This document shows, piece by piece, positions 55,001-62,843 of a stretch of DNA of 64,000 nucleotides; the first letter of the stretch is position 1, and the number at the start of each line of letters is the position of its first letter. The stretch comes from Clostridium kluyveri (GTDB lineage: Bacteria; Bacillota; Clostridia; Clostridiales; Clostridiaceae). The notes under the pieces are model-generated. The model saw only the letters and a list, made by a program, of their open reading frames with translations, made no database searches and was not told the DNA's origin. Location of the stretch: assembly GCF_001902295.1 (NCBI RefSeq), contig NZ_CP018335.1, forward strand, positions 2,604,001 through 2,668,000, in the 5' to 3' direction. A program made the position numbers and the translations under genes.

Positions 55001-55364
55001 TTGTAATTCTAATATAAAGCCATGCAGCTATTTTATACATAGAAACCAGACATTCCAAGGCATACTTTTTATTTTCATATCCATCATGGTTTGCTTTATT
55101 TCCAAATCTTCTTACTATATCAAACAAATCTGGAATAGCCTTATTTATATTTGTAGTCCTCAAAAGTTTAATTTTATCGTCCTGTGTAGCAAACCTGCCT
55201 GCCTCTACCTTGTACATTGCCAATATATAATCAATTATTTTCTCCCCAAACATACGCATTTTTAACATTGTGGCATTATTATCTGTATGCAGATAGTTTT
55301 CTGCCTGTATCCCAAGCTTAGCCAATACAGGCCATTTTCTATTCAGAAATGAAAAATTCGACAT
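52056..55364 (-). CDS. hsdR: Type I restriction endonuclease/translocase subunit
   Basis: A 1102-residue R subunit. An N-terminal DUF4145-like region (about 1-125) precedes the nuclease domain (YADYVLFNRKGKPVAVVEAK, about 240-265, PD-ExK). Superfamily 2 helicase motifs follow: MATGTGKTRT (I), CDESHRS (II), GLTATP (III), SIDLLDTGVDVPEI (V) and QMIGRGTRR (VI). The C-terminal region contacts HsdM/S. It cleaves DNA far from the unmethylated target after translocation. It heads the operon, with 116 bp to the ATPase gene. Confidence 0.95.
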   Translation of the reverse strand: MSNFSFLNRKWPVLAKLGIQAENYLHTDNNATMLKMRMFGEKIIDYILAMYKVEAGRFATQDDKIKLLRTTNINKAIPDLFDIVRRFGNKANHDGYENKKYALECLVSMYKIAAWLYIRITKDTSIKPLTYKIPKPKAAGNKVYGMDDYVREKEKIKEDHTKEIKDVKKQADGLVQTEEDKKVQKEVESTLEFNEAQTRKKLIDIMLKDAGWYLNDKELVKVELPLGDHKGKGKTGYADYVLFNRKGKPVAVVEAKKTSVDPIIGRQQAVEYANSIEKIYKARPVIFYTNGYEIYMWDDNYSEPRQIWGFYTLEDLEELFFKHRHKKDLNKIKIDKNISGRPYQIEGIKRVYEKYENGKRKALLVMATGTGKTRTVIALTKGLMEANWVKRVLFLADRDELVKQAKEDKNSFKTFMPEEISCRFTGKNSDNREATLYFSTYQTMINYYREFSVGFFDLIICDESHRSIYKVYRDILEYFDSHIIGLTATPVDFIERNTFNLFNCDNGDPTFNFPIEDAWNHVPPYLIEPRVIDTTTDFLRKGIKYNEMTEEQRQQIEEEGYDGDEINYDKKELEKKITNKDTNRYILRTLMEKGIKVGDYIGKTIIFAKNKKHANLLDLLFNELYPQYKGKLTAVIYSDIKDKSVLIEKFKGEDFPRIAISIDLLDTGVDVPEIVNLVFAKPVYSKVKFWQMIGRGTRRCENLYGEGWDKKEFPIFDCYKNFEFFEIHAKGYEPKPQKTSIQKRFQIMCSLLEKFKEKGELDICKAFAAKLKADIEELPEDSIEIKKNRKKVEQVKREEYWNNLSEDFIKKLKLEIAPLTKWIESKDNSDAVGFDNSIYRIMINNISNDKDNLVKEINDMIKKLSRLKLNLNQFDGERELVKSLLQPFGWQDLSYERLEKIRVSLRELVKYKGEVSNTFIVLDIKDTGSITKEISAASVLYGGNMEPYEKRVRLAIENKLKDQIVIHKIRKGEKLSQEEIQSIYSIFGEDFIYSIDELSTKTDIDKEDIIGIIRKFIGIDEVELNKRFENFIQKHHNKMNSTQIKTLEIIKNDIAKNRGISFAALFAEPYTNFNQNGVDGIFGKMADDVFELIAPFRAWYIS

Positions 55365-55574
55365 GCTCCCAACCCCTCAGTCTGTATTTTAACATATCTA
55401 TTGAACTTTTTTACATATATCTAAATTATATACTAAATAGTGCTTTTTTTCATTACTACCAATAAAAATAAAACAGAGCAAACTATCTACTCTGTTTTCC
55501 ACTTTGCTTTATTTTTTAAACTGAGAATTTAACTGCTTTTATTCTATTTATACATCCATCATACTACAAAATGA

Positions 55575-55741
55575 TTAATGTTTAAATTTCTCATATTTAT
55601 TTCCTAGCTCTGGATCTTCAATTAAAAACAAATATTCTAAAAAATCTACTAAAGTTCCGGGAAAAGCAGTTCTACTATTTCTATTTCAAAAGCTTCCAAT
55701 ATTGTTTTCCATGCCGCATCAAAATCATGTTTCTTTGTCAA
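55575..55741 (-). pseudogene. Fragment of an Rpn/PD-(D/E)XK transposase-like gene
   Basis: From a TTG at 55741 the minus strand reads KHDFDAAWKTILEAFEIEIV, then ELLFPEL and a stop. Another frame continues LVDFLEYLFLIEDPELGNKY to a stop at 55575. The first part matches the start of Rpn/Transposase_31-type proteins (WKxILEALFxxFxxFFFPE). Both ends of such a gene seem joined by a deletion plus frameshift. The rest of 55380-55750 shows nothing else. Confidence 0.4.
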
Positions 55742-55750
55742 AAACTTTCA

Positions 55751-56433
55751 CATCTGTTTCAAATCTTGTTAAGGTTGAACTATAAGAGCTACAAAAGATG
55801 TAAATGTTATTTGTTCATTTAAATACAATCCTTGTTAAGGTTCAACCAGATTGGGTTGTTGGCACTATTGCACATTTAGCCGCATTTAAATACAATCCTT
55901 GTTAAGGTTCAACGAAAGGAGGAAGAGAATGTCGAGAACTATAGCCAATTTAAATACAATCCTTGTTAAGGTTCAACACGTGGAGCAAACCGTCATTGTA
56001 AAATACTTGATACATTTAAATACAATCCTTGTTAAGGTTCAACTTGAAAACGGAAGGATATATAAAAATAGGAATACCATTTAAATACAATCCTTGTTAA
56101 GGTTCAACTATACCCACCTGGATAACATCCAGCACCTCTTCCAATTTAAATACAATCCTTGTTAAGGTTCAACAGTTTTATCAAAAAATCCAGAGACTTT
56201 TGTAGAAATTTAAATACAATCCTTGTTAAGGTTCAACTTTCCATATCTACAGGATGAACCAGAGTTATATCATTTAAATACAATCCTTGTTAAGGTTCAA
56301 CAGCAGTTCAAGCCTCAAAGTAAATATATTACAAGTATTTAAATACAATCCTTGTTAAGGTTCAACCTAATGAATCCATAACAGCAACAATCACACTAAA
56401 CAAATTTAAATACAATCCTTGTTAAGGTTCAAC
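55751..56433 (-). CRISPR. CRISPR array: 10 full repeats, one degenerate repeat, 10 spacers
   Basis: Ten identical 30-bp repeats (plus-strand form begins ATTTAAATACAATC and ends AAGGTTCAAC) start at 55817, 55884, 55948, 56014, 56079, 56144, 56208, 56272, 56337 and 56404. Spacers are 34-37 bp. A decayed copy at 55751-55780 marks the old, leader-distal end. On the minus strand the repeat reads GTTGAAC...ATTTAAAT, the clostridial type I-B form with an ATTTAAAT handle, so the array is transcribed leftwards and its leader lies on the right. No cas gene is in the window. Confidence 0.97.
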
Positions 56434-56660
56434 TAATGTAAATTAGCCATTCTTTATTTTTATTATAACCTTAAATGCATTGGTAATAAAGAGTTTGTTC
56501 GAAATTTTTCCAACCGTTTTTTATTTTTCAAAATCATTATAAAAAACTGGCTGAAGCCATTGCATTTAAATGGATAGAGATACCTTTATTTTAGAAGTCG
56601 GTTGGAAAAATTTTTATCATAACGGTACCCTTGAAATTTAATCGCCACTTTATTCTAAAC
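56434..56660 (-). promoter_or_regulatory. CRISPR leader, copy 1
   Basis: About 225 AT-rich bp next to the newest repeat. It is repeated at 61905-62130 beside a solo repeat, which marks it as a unit. A 15-bp perfect inverted repeat (AAATTTTTCCAACCG at 56502-56516, CGGTTGGAAAAATTT at 56599-56613) lies inside. The CRISPR promoter is expected here on the minus strand. Confidence 0.65.
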
Positions 56661-56729
56661 AATCTCCCACTTCTTTTTATCCTAATACTGCCTAATACTT
56701 CCATATATTCTTCAAAGTAAAAAATAAGC

Positions 56730-56800
56730 AGATCTACACACCTAAATAAGTTCTTCTTTAAATATTCAACAGTTCTAATAGCCTGAATCATAGCTCTTTA
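56730..56800 (-). pseudogene. Small MBL-fold gene fragment
   Basis: The minus strand reads IQAIRTVEYLKKN, which matches SQAVRTIEYLKKNN in the intact gene at 62844. Only this patch is clear. A cognate patch lies at about 62210-62270 in the second copy of the block. Confidence 0.45.
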
Positions 56801-56857
56801 TAATAGTTATACCAAATACTTTTTCTAAAACATTGCATTAAAATTTACTTGATTAAT

Positions 56858-56893
56858 ATTATACCATAGTGTAAAATTACACTATGGTATAAT
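56858..56893. promoter_or_regulatory. 36-bp inverted repeat before the XRE gene (operator)
   Basis: ATTATACCATAGTGTAA (56858-56874) and TTACACTATGGTATAAT (56877-56893) are perfect 17-bp arms with a 2-bp centre. TATAAT at 56888-56893 can be a -10 box. It lies 60 bp before the XRE start, so it is likely the autoregulatory site. The region is deleted in the second copy of the block. Confidence 0.75.
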
Positions 56894-56952
56894 CAATTGC
56901 TATAAAAGGATAATTATATCCCATTAAAAATATTATTAATGAAAGGACTACC

Positions 56953-57405
56953 ATGACAAGAGAAGAGTTTATAAAAATAGTAGATTCAAAAATCAAGCTT
57001 TTAAGAAATGAAAAGAACTATACCCAGGATAAAATGGCAGATATGCTAGGTATATCGAAGAAAACCTTAGTTCAGATAGAAAAAGGACGACATTCTTTAG
57101 GATGGACTACTGCTGTTGCTGCATGCACTATCTTTAAAGATAGCGAAATCTTACAACTGGCTTTTGGAGATGATACAGAGGATATTATACTAACTTTAGC
57201 TTTTGACAGTTATGATAATAAAACTTACGAAAAAACCTTAGGTGGACATATATGGTGGAAAGATATTGAACTTAAGGGTAACTATAAGATTCAACAGAAT
57301 ATAATATCAAAACACTATAGAATTTTAAATAATAAGAATATGAGAATATGTTCATCTTTTGATTTTGACTATATACAAGAAAGATTAAAGGAACTTGGAA
57401 AATAG
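56953..57405 (+). CDS. XRE-family regulator of the radical SAM cluster
   Basis: A 150-residue protein: N-terminal HTH (KIKLLRNEKNYTQDKMADML, GISKKTLVQIEKGRHSLGWT) and a C-terminal domain (DIILTLAFDSYDNKTYEKTL, GGHIWWKDIELKGNYKIQQN) that ends in DFDYIQERLKELGK. GAAAGGA precedes the ATG. The 36-bp palindrome upstream suggests autoregulation. Two radical SAM genes follow at once. A decayed copy of the C-terminal half is at 62430-62556. Confidence 0.85.
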   Translation: MTREEFIKIVDSKIKLLRNEKNYTQDKMADMLGISKKTLVQIEKGRHSLGWTTAVAACTIFKDSEILQLAFGDDTEDIILTLAFDSYDNKTYEKTLGGHIWWKDIELKGNYKIQQNIISKHYRILNNKNMRICSSFDFDYIQERLKELGK

Positions 57406-57429
57406 CTTTTCACAAAGAAGGTGAAACAT

Positions 57430-58332
57430 TTGAAGGTAAAATCCTTTTTAAGCTTAGCCATTTTTGGCATAAAAACTATACTTTTCAAGATGGAAAAACC
57501 CATTTTAGGCGGCATAATTCTTACAGATTATTGTAATTTAAACTGTAAACGCTGTGCTGTCAATAACATAAACAAAATTATATATTCCTACAGGGACATA
57601 CTAGAAGAAATGAATAACCTCTATAATGAGGGTATTAGGATACTCCTTTTTTATGGTGGTGAAACTTTAATCTGGGAGGATCATAATAAGACAATACATG
57701 ATCTTATTAAAGAAGCAAAACAAATAGGTTTTTTAATTGTAAATATTGTAACTAATGGTACTATAGATCTGGACATTCCCTATGCTGATACAATATTTCT
57801 AAGTCTTGATGGAATTAAAGAAAGTCATAATTTTATAAGAGGTAATACCTTTGACACCATTTTACATAATGTCTCTAAAGCCACCTCTTCTAATATTTGT
57901 GTTTACATGGCTGTGAACAATGTGAACTACAAGGATATTGAACCCTTATGTAAATTAGTGAAGAAAACCCCAAATTTAAAATCCATATCCTTTAATTTTC
58001 ACACCCCTTACAAGGGTACGGAATGGCTTTGCCTCACTAATCATCAAAAAGTGAAGGCTGTAAATTCAATCAAATCTATGATTAAAGAAGGCTACCCTGT
58101 ATTCAATCTTTACTCTGCCCTGGATCATTACCTTGAAGATAACTGGAAAAGACCCTGTTATCAATGCATAGTTTCTGAAAATAAAAGAAGATTTACCTGC
58201 GGCAGATGTATAGAAGTTGAAGGCCTTTGTAAAAAATGCGGTTATCTTTTCGCCATTGAATTTTCTCTTCTTTGCAGGGGAAATATTAGAGTTATTATTG
58301 ATATGATAAAAACTTATTTAAAATATATTTAG
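57430..58332 (+). CDS. Radical SAM protein with C-terminal Cys cluster (SPASM-like)
   Basis: A 300-residue [4Fe-4S] radical SAM enzyme. The cluster motif is CNLNCKRC (about residue 38), with FYGGET and IVTNGT as further core motifs. The C-terminus has many Cys (CYQCIV, TCGRCIEVEGLCKKCG), similar to SPASM/twitch domains that hold auxiliary clusters. I prefer the TTG at 57430 (AAGGTG 7 bp upstream) to the GTG at 57421. It is followed by a second radical SAM gene. A peptide or small-molecule modification role is inference; no precursor peptide gene is seen. Confidence 0.8.
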   Translation: MKVKSFLSLAIFGIKTILFKMEKPILGGIILTDYCNLNCKRCAVNNINKIIYSYRDILEEMNNLYNEGIRILLFYGGETLIWEDHNKTIHDLIKEAKQIGFLIVNIVTNGTIDLDIPYADTIFLSLDGIKESHNFIRGNTFDTILHNVSKATSSNICVYMAVNNVNYKDIEPLCKLVKKTPNLKSISFNFHTPYKGTEWLCLTNHQKVKAVNSIKSMIKEGYPVFNLYSALDHYLEDNWKRPCYQCIVSENKRRFTCGRCIEVEGLCKKCGYLFAIEFSLLCRGNIRVIIDMIKTYLKYI

Positions 58333-58344
58333 GAGTGCTGTTTA

Positions 58345-59590
58345 ATGATTACGAATTTATTGAGATTTCTTTTTACAAGATCCTTAAGACCTTTTATTTT
58401 TAATAACGAAAATAAATATGGGTTCAATACAGATGTCCCGGGGGTCGGTATATATGTCCATATCCCCTTTTGCACTACTCTTTGTCCCTTTTGTCCTTAT
58501 AACAAAATAAAATATGATGAGACTCTGGCTTCTTCCTACAAGGATGCTTTAATAAGAGAAATTCATATGGTAAGTACTTTAAATAACAAAAAGAATGGGA
58601 TAACCAGTGTATATTTTGGTGGTGGTTCACCGGCACTTATGCTTAATGAACTTTCTGATATTTTAACTGCACTTAAAAATAATTTTTACATAAAATCCAA
58701 TATAGGTATAGAACTTCACCCAAAGGATATTAATAAAGAAAGTCTTATGAAACTTAAAAATGTTGGTTTTGACATGGTTAGCATAGGTATCCAGTCCTTT
58801 GAAGAAAAATGCTTAAAAGTTTTAGGAAGAGAGTACATAAACGGTGCTGAAAAAGTAAAAATAGCAGTTGCTTCAGGATTCACCACCATCGATGTGGATC
58901 TCATGTTTGGCATAAAAGGGCAGACCAAGGAAGATTTAAAAAGTGATTTTTACTGCATTTAATTCAGGAGCAACTCAAGTTTCCACCTATCCTTTTATTG
59001 ATTTCTCCTATGCAAATAACCAAAGTAAACCTTTGGGGAAAAAACACAAAAAGGAACTTTTTAAATACCTTGAAACAATAAGCAAAGAACTTCAATGTAC
59101 CAGAACTGCTGTATGGACTTTTGGAAAGAAAGATATTCCTAAATACTCCTCTATTACAAGGGATAACTTTATAGGTTTTGGCTCAAGTGCTACTACTATT
59201 TTAAGGGATTTTTTTAAAATTAATACTTTTTCAGTAACAGAATATATAAGATGTATAAATAACAATAAAATACCAACTTCTCTTACTTTAAATTTCACTA
59301 AGAGAACCCGTGCACTTTACTGGCTATTTTGGAATTGTTATACTTTAAAAATCCACAATGGACACTTTAAAAGGCTTTTTAATACTGAATTAGAACATAC
59401 ATTTAAACTAGAATTATGGCTTGGAATACTTTTAGGGCTTATTAGTAAAACAAAAGAGGGTTACGAATTAACCAAAAAGGGAGCCTATACATATCACTTA
59501 GTTGAACAAGCCTATACTCATCACTATATAGATAAGACCTGGAGAATATTAAAACAAGAAGCATGGCCTGATGAAATAAAATTATACTAA
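58345..59590 (+). pseudogene. HemN-like radical SAM gene, frameshifted
   Basis: The first frame (58345-58962) gives 205 residues with GIYVHIPFCTTLCPFCPYNK (CxxxCxxC cluster), VYFGGGSPALML and SIGIQSFEE, all HemN-family motifs. It stops just after DLKSDF. The second frame (58943-59590) continues with TAFNSGATQVSTYPFIDFSY and the HemN C-terminal domain. Removing one T from the T5 run at 58947-58951 joins them into about 414 residues. It is a HemN-like coproporphyrinogen III oxidase or heme-related enzyme that is broken here, or a sequencing error. GGAG precedes the ATG at 58345. Confidence 0.85.
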
Positions 59591-59635
59591 AAAGTTGCTT
59601 TAATTATTTCAAAATCCTATTCCCCTATATGATTA

Positions 59636-59995
59636 TTACCAATTTATCTCCAGGCCAACTCCGACTTCCTTTATAGGTAAAAACTTATGTATTTCTGCTT
59701 TAACACAAAAAGAAATGCAGTGGCAGGAATATAATTCTTTTACATTATTTTTCTTTAAATATTCAATAGCTCTAATAGTCTGGGAATTTATCTCAAATAA
59801 ATAGAGTCCCCTCCTATAATTCCAAGTAATTATCACTACAAACTTTTTTAGCATATTCTATTATATTGCATATACCGCTGTGGGAACATCCTGTAACAAT
59901 GTGAATCCAGTACTTTCATCTTCAATATAATAGGACACAGCAGGTTCGCCATAATAGTATTGATCTATATATGTATTGTTATCTACTTAAACTTT
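59636..59995 (-). pseudogene. Decayed MBL-fold gene (unit 1)
   Basis: The minus strand carries the start of the intact MBL gene (DNNTYID-YYYGEP, near 59960-59990) joined by a large internal deletion to its last third (CSHSGICNI, EYLKKNNVKELYSCHC, GVGLEINW). Frameshifts are present. The metal motif HxHxDH is lost. The intact paralogue is at 62844-63671. Confidence 0.7.
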
Positions 59996-60045
59996 TAGTT
60001 TTATTTTTTTACCCTAAAAAATAATTTTTGCCACTGTAAAATATC

Positions 60046-60729
60046 TTATCTGCGTTTCATATTTTTAATAACCAACTTTGTCTCATTATCAATTCTAAGA
60101 GATTCTGTTATTTTCTGAAGTGATTTATTATATGTAAAGTCATCTAAAGAATTGTTTTTTAAATATGTCATTGTAATTTCAGGAAATTTTATATAGCAAA
60201 TTGATACTGTCCAGGCAACTGCCATTTTTACATAATAGCCAGGGTGTTTTATTTCATCTAAGGTATCAAGCACCCTATTTATATATGTTTCATCTATATA
60301 GAAATCCAGTAAAACCACCACTCCAAAACGAACATAAAATTCGTGATTTGATTTTAAGTAAGGCTGTATGAAATTCCACACCCTTTCTTTATTTGATTTT
60401 ATAAATTTAAGTCCATTACAAAAACTATCACAAATACCCCATCCATCAATCTTAGGAATAAATCCCCTAATAAGTTGAAGTCTCTCCTCTACATCAACTT
60501 TTACACAGCCTATCACTATTCCCTGAAGCATTATTTCCTCATAGTATTTACTTTCAGCTGTTTTTAGATATTCTCTCCAATCTCCCTTTGCTATTTCCCT
60601 AGCAAGTTTTCTTAGGAGAGGCATTCTAACTCCAATTATATTGGAACCAGTGGGAGATAGTTTGTTATGGAACTCTTTATATTTTTCATCTGACAATTCA
60701 AAAATTTTTTGTCGTATTTTTTGATTCAA
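60046..60729 (-). CDS. AlkD-like DNA alkylation repair protein
   Basis: A 227-residue all-helical (HEAT-like) DNA glycosylase family protein that removes alkylated bases. GVRMPLLRKLAREIAKGDWR, EEIMLQGIVIGCVKV and IDGWGICDSFCNGLKFI are the family segments; the last contains the WxxCD-F motif with the catalytic Asp region. NHEFYVRFGVVVLLDFYI follows. It stands between the two copies of the radical SAM block. Confidence 0.9.
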   Translation of the reverse strand: MNQKIRQKIFELSDEKYKEFHNKLSPTGSNIIGVRMPLLRKLAREIAKGDWREYLKTAESKYYEEIMLQGIVIGCVKVDVEERLQLIRGFIPKIDGWGICDSFCNGLKFIKSNKERVWNFIQPYLKSNHEFYVRFGVVVLLDFYIDETYINRVLDTLDEIKHPGYYVKMAVAWTVSICYIKFPEITMTYLKNNSLDDFTYNKSLQKITESLRIDNETKLVIKNMKRR

Positions 60730-60808
60730 TTTGATTCTCCTTATCTTGGATTTGTGCTTTTAAAAGGTTACCTTATAATTAAGGTTCCTAGTTTTATTTC
60801 TAGATATA

Positions 60809-61645
60809 TTATTCATAATTCCTCACCAAAACCTCATTAATCTCTCCTCTCTTATTTCCATTAGAATTAATAAAGCGTTTTGCCTGTATTATTTTAATAT
60901 TATAATCTTTATATAAATCTAAAATAAAATCTGTTGAAGAATTAGACAGTAGAAACTTAATTCCCTTGGAATTTAATTTATCACATACACTTCTTAGTCT
61001 CCATTGTTCATCTCTATTGAATCCTTCTTTAGCATAACCAGTGAAATTCGAACTATTTGATACAGGATCATATGGAGGGTCGAAATATATAAAAGCTCCT
61101 TTTCTAATAGATTTGAGAGTTTCTTCATAATCACAACACTTTAATTTAATATTGGCTTCATTTAGGTACTTACTAACAGCTCTTATAGTTATTTCATTAG
61201 TTATATTAGGATTTTTATAATTTCCAAATGGAGAATTGAATTGTCCTGCCATATTAACCCTAAATAATCCATTATAACAGGTCTTATTTAAATAATGAAT
61301 TCTTGAAGCTCTTTCTACTTTTGTGAGTTTCGAATAAATACTTGTCTCTCTATCTAATCCTCTAATTTTATAAAAATAGTCTGGCGTGTTTTTATGTTCT
61401 TTTAAATCCTCAATTAACTCATCAACGTTATCTCTTATAGCCATATATAAATTAATCAGCTCTTCATTTATATCACTTACAACTGCTTTCTTAGGTTGAA
61501 TATCAAATAAGACTGCTGCTCCGCCAAGAAAGGGTTCATAATAAGTTGATATATTTTTAGGAATATATTTTTTTAACTCAGGCAATAGTTGCCTTTTACC
61601 ACCAGCCCATTTAACAACAGGTTCAACTAACTTATCGTATTTCAA
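60809..61645 (-). CDS. Dam-like (D12 class) N6-adenine DNA methyltransferase
   Basis: A 278-residue alpha-class methyltransferase. The SAM motif is VKWAGGKRQLLPELKKYIP with YYEPFLGGAAVLF, and the catalytic motif is DPPY in IYFDPPYDPVSN. NKTCYNGLFRVNMAGQFN is the D12 hallmark. GGGGTGGAG precedes the ATG. No restriction gene is adjacent, so it is an orphan, possibly phage-derived; GATC is the commonest target of this class, but the target here is not proven. Confidence 0.92.
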   Translation of the reverse strand: MKYDKLVEPVVKWAGGKRQLLPELKKYIPKNISTYYEPFLGGAAVLFDIQPKKAVVSDINEELINLYMAIRDNVDELIEDLKEHKNTPDYFYKIRGLDRETSIYSKLTKVERASRIHYLNKTCYNGLFRVNMAGQFNSPFGNYKNPNITNEITIRAVSKYLNEANIKLKCCDYEETLKSIRKGAFIYFDPPYDPVSNSSNFTGYAKEGFNRDEQWRLRSVCDKLNSKGIKFLLSNSSTDFILDLYKDYNIKIIQAKRFINSNGNKRGEINEVLVRNYE

Positions 61646-61874
61646 TTTTACTCCTCCACCCCTACTTTATATGCCAATTATTATAACCTATTATAAAAAA
61701 GCAGAACATATGTTTTAACAAAGCACTTATAAAAAATAAAACAACCCAAAAACATTGAGCTGCTAAAAGCATTATACATTATAATTTAGTGTGGAACAAT
61801 AGCAGGATACAAAAACACTTTATTGGATTCTTTTACTTTGTACATTTTAAATAATAATCTTACTTTTCTTCCTG

Positions 61875-61904
61875 ATTTAAATACAATTCTTGTTAAGGTT
61901 CAAC
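61875..61904 (-). CRISPR. Solo CRISPR repeat with leader copy
   Basis: One 30-bp repeat with a single change (C to T) from the array consensus, followed on its right by a copy of the array leader (61905 onwards). There is no second repeat to its left. It marks the start of the second copy of the block. One repeat beside a leader could in principle accept spacers. Confidence 0.85.
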
Positions 61905-62130
61905 CTAATGTAAATTAGCCATTCTTTATTTTTATTATAACCCTAAACACATTGATAATAAAGAGTTTAATCGAAATTTTTCCAACCGTTTTCTATTTTT
62001 CAAAATAACTATAAAAAACTATCCAAAATCATTGCATTTAAACGGATAGAACTACTTTTATTTTAAAAGTCGGTTGGAAAAATTTTTATTCTACAAGTAC
62101 CTTTAAAATTTAATTTCCAATTTATTCAAA
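61905..62130 (-). promoter_or_regulatory. CRISPR leader, copy 2
   Basis: About 225 bp matching 56434-56660 at high identity, including the 15-bp inverted repeat arms at 61974-61988 and 62071-62085, both unchanged although the DNA between them differs at several positions. Confidence 0.65.
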
Positions 62131-62286
62131 AAATTCCTGCTTATTTTATCCTAATGACACCCTTATTAAGACCTTATATTTTTTTCGAAACAAGAAATAT
62201 ATGGATATATACCTAAATAATTTCTTCCTTAAAATATCGAATAGTTTCAACACCCTTAAAGCATATCTATTTATAATAGTTATAAT

Positions 62287-62385
62287 CAAGTGACTCTTAT
62301 ACTCAGGTGGAGTTTGTTTTCAAGGAATATAATACCTAACTTTAAATAAAATTATAGTATTGGTAATTGGTATCATTCGGATAAA
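62287..62385 (+). mobile_element. Structured IS605-end-like element, copy D (internally shortened)
   Basis: Begins CAAGTGACTCTTATACTCAG and ends TTCGGATAAA, matching the ends of copies A and B; the middle is short and decayed. The first copy of the block has no element at the equivalent site: 56806-56825 reads TTATAATAGTTATACCAAAT, which continues into sequence also found after the element. This gives an empty-site comparison with no visible target duplication. Confidence 0.55.
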
Positions 62386-62399
62386 TACCCCTTCTAAAG

Positions 62400-62840
62400 C
62401 ATTGCATTGAAACTAGCTAAGCTTAAAGGTACTTATAAAATTCAACAGAATATGATATCAAAACACTATAGAATTTTAAATAACAAGAATATGAGAATAT
62501 GTTCATCCTTTGATTTTAATTATATACAAAAAAGATTAAAGGAACTTGAAAAATAGCTTTTTACAAAGAAGGTAACCCATTTTCTGTATTCAATCTTTCT
62601 TCTGCCCCGAACTATTATCTTGGAAACAACTAGGAAAGCCCCTGTTATGAATATATAGTTTCTCAAAATAAAAAAGAGATTTATCTGCGGCAGATATATA
62701 GAAATGGAAGACCTTTGTAAAAAATGAGGAGTGCTACTTAATGATTACAAATTTATTGAGATTCCTTTTTACATCATCCTTAAAATTTTTTATTTTTAAC
62801 AATAAAAATGACTATGATTTTGATACAGAATTCCTCTGTA
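62400..62840 (+). pseudogene. Remnants of the XRE and radical SAM genes (unit 2)
   Basis: Three fragments lie in order: the XRE C-terminus (62430-62556, reading YKIQQNMISKHYRILNNKNM), a piece of the first radical SAM gene (62580-62730, joined across an AAAGAAGG repeat) and the start of the HemN-like gene (62742-62830, reading MITNLLRFLFTSSLKFFIFN). Each matches unit 1, with large deletions. The intact MBL gene follows on the opposite strand. Confidence 0.75.
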
Positions 62841-62843
62841 TGA

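Noticed and set aside
55899..56084. 61-codon frame across the CRISPR array
   Set aside because: It is made of repeat and spacer sequence (repeated LNTILVKVQ) and is not a gene.
56591..56791. 66-codon frame on the minus strand in the leader region
   Set aside because: Only a short patch matches the MBL protein; the rest crosses the leader inverted repeat, so it is a fragment, not a gene.
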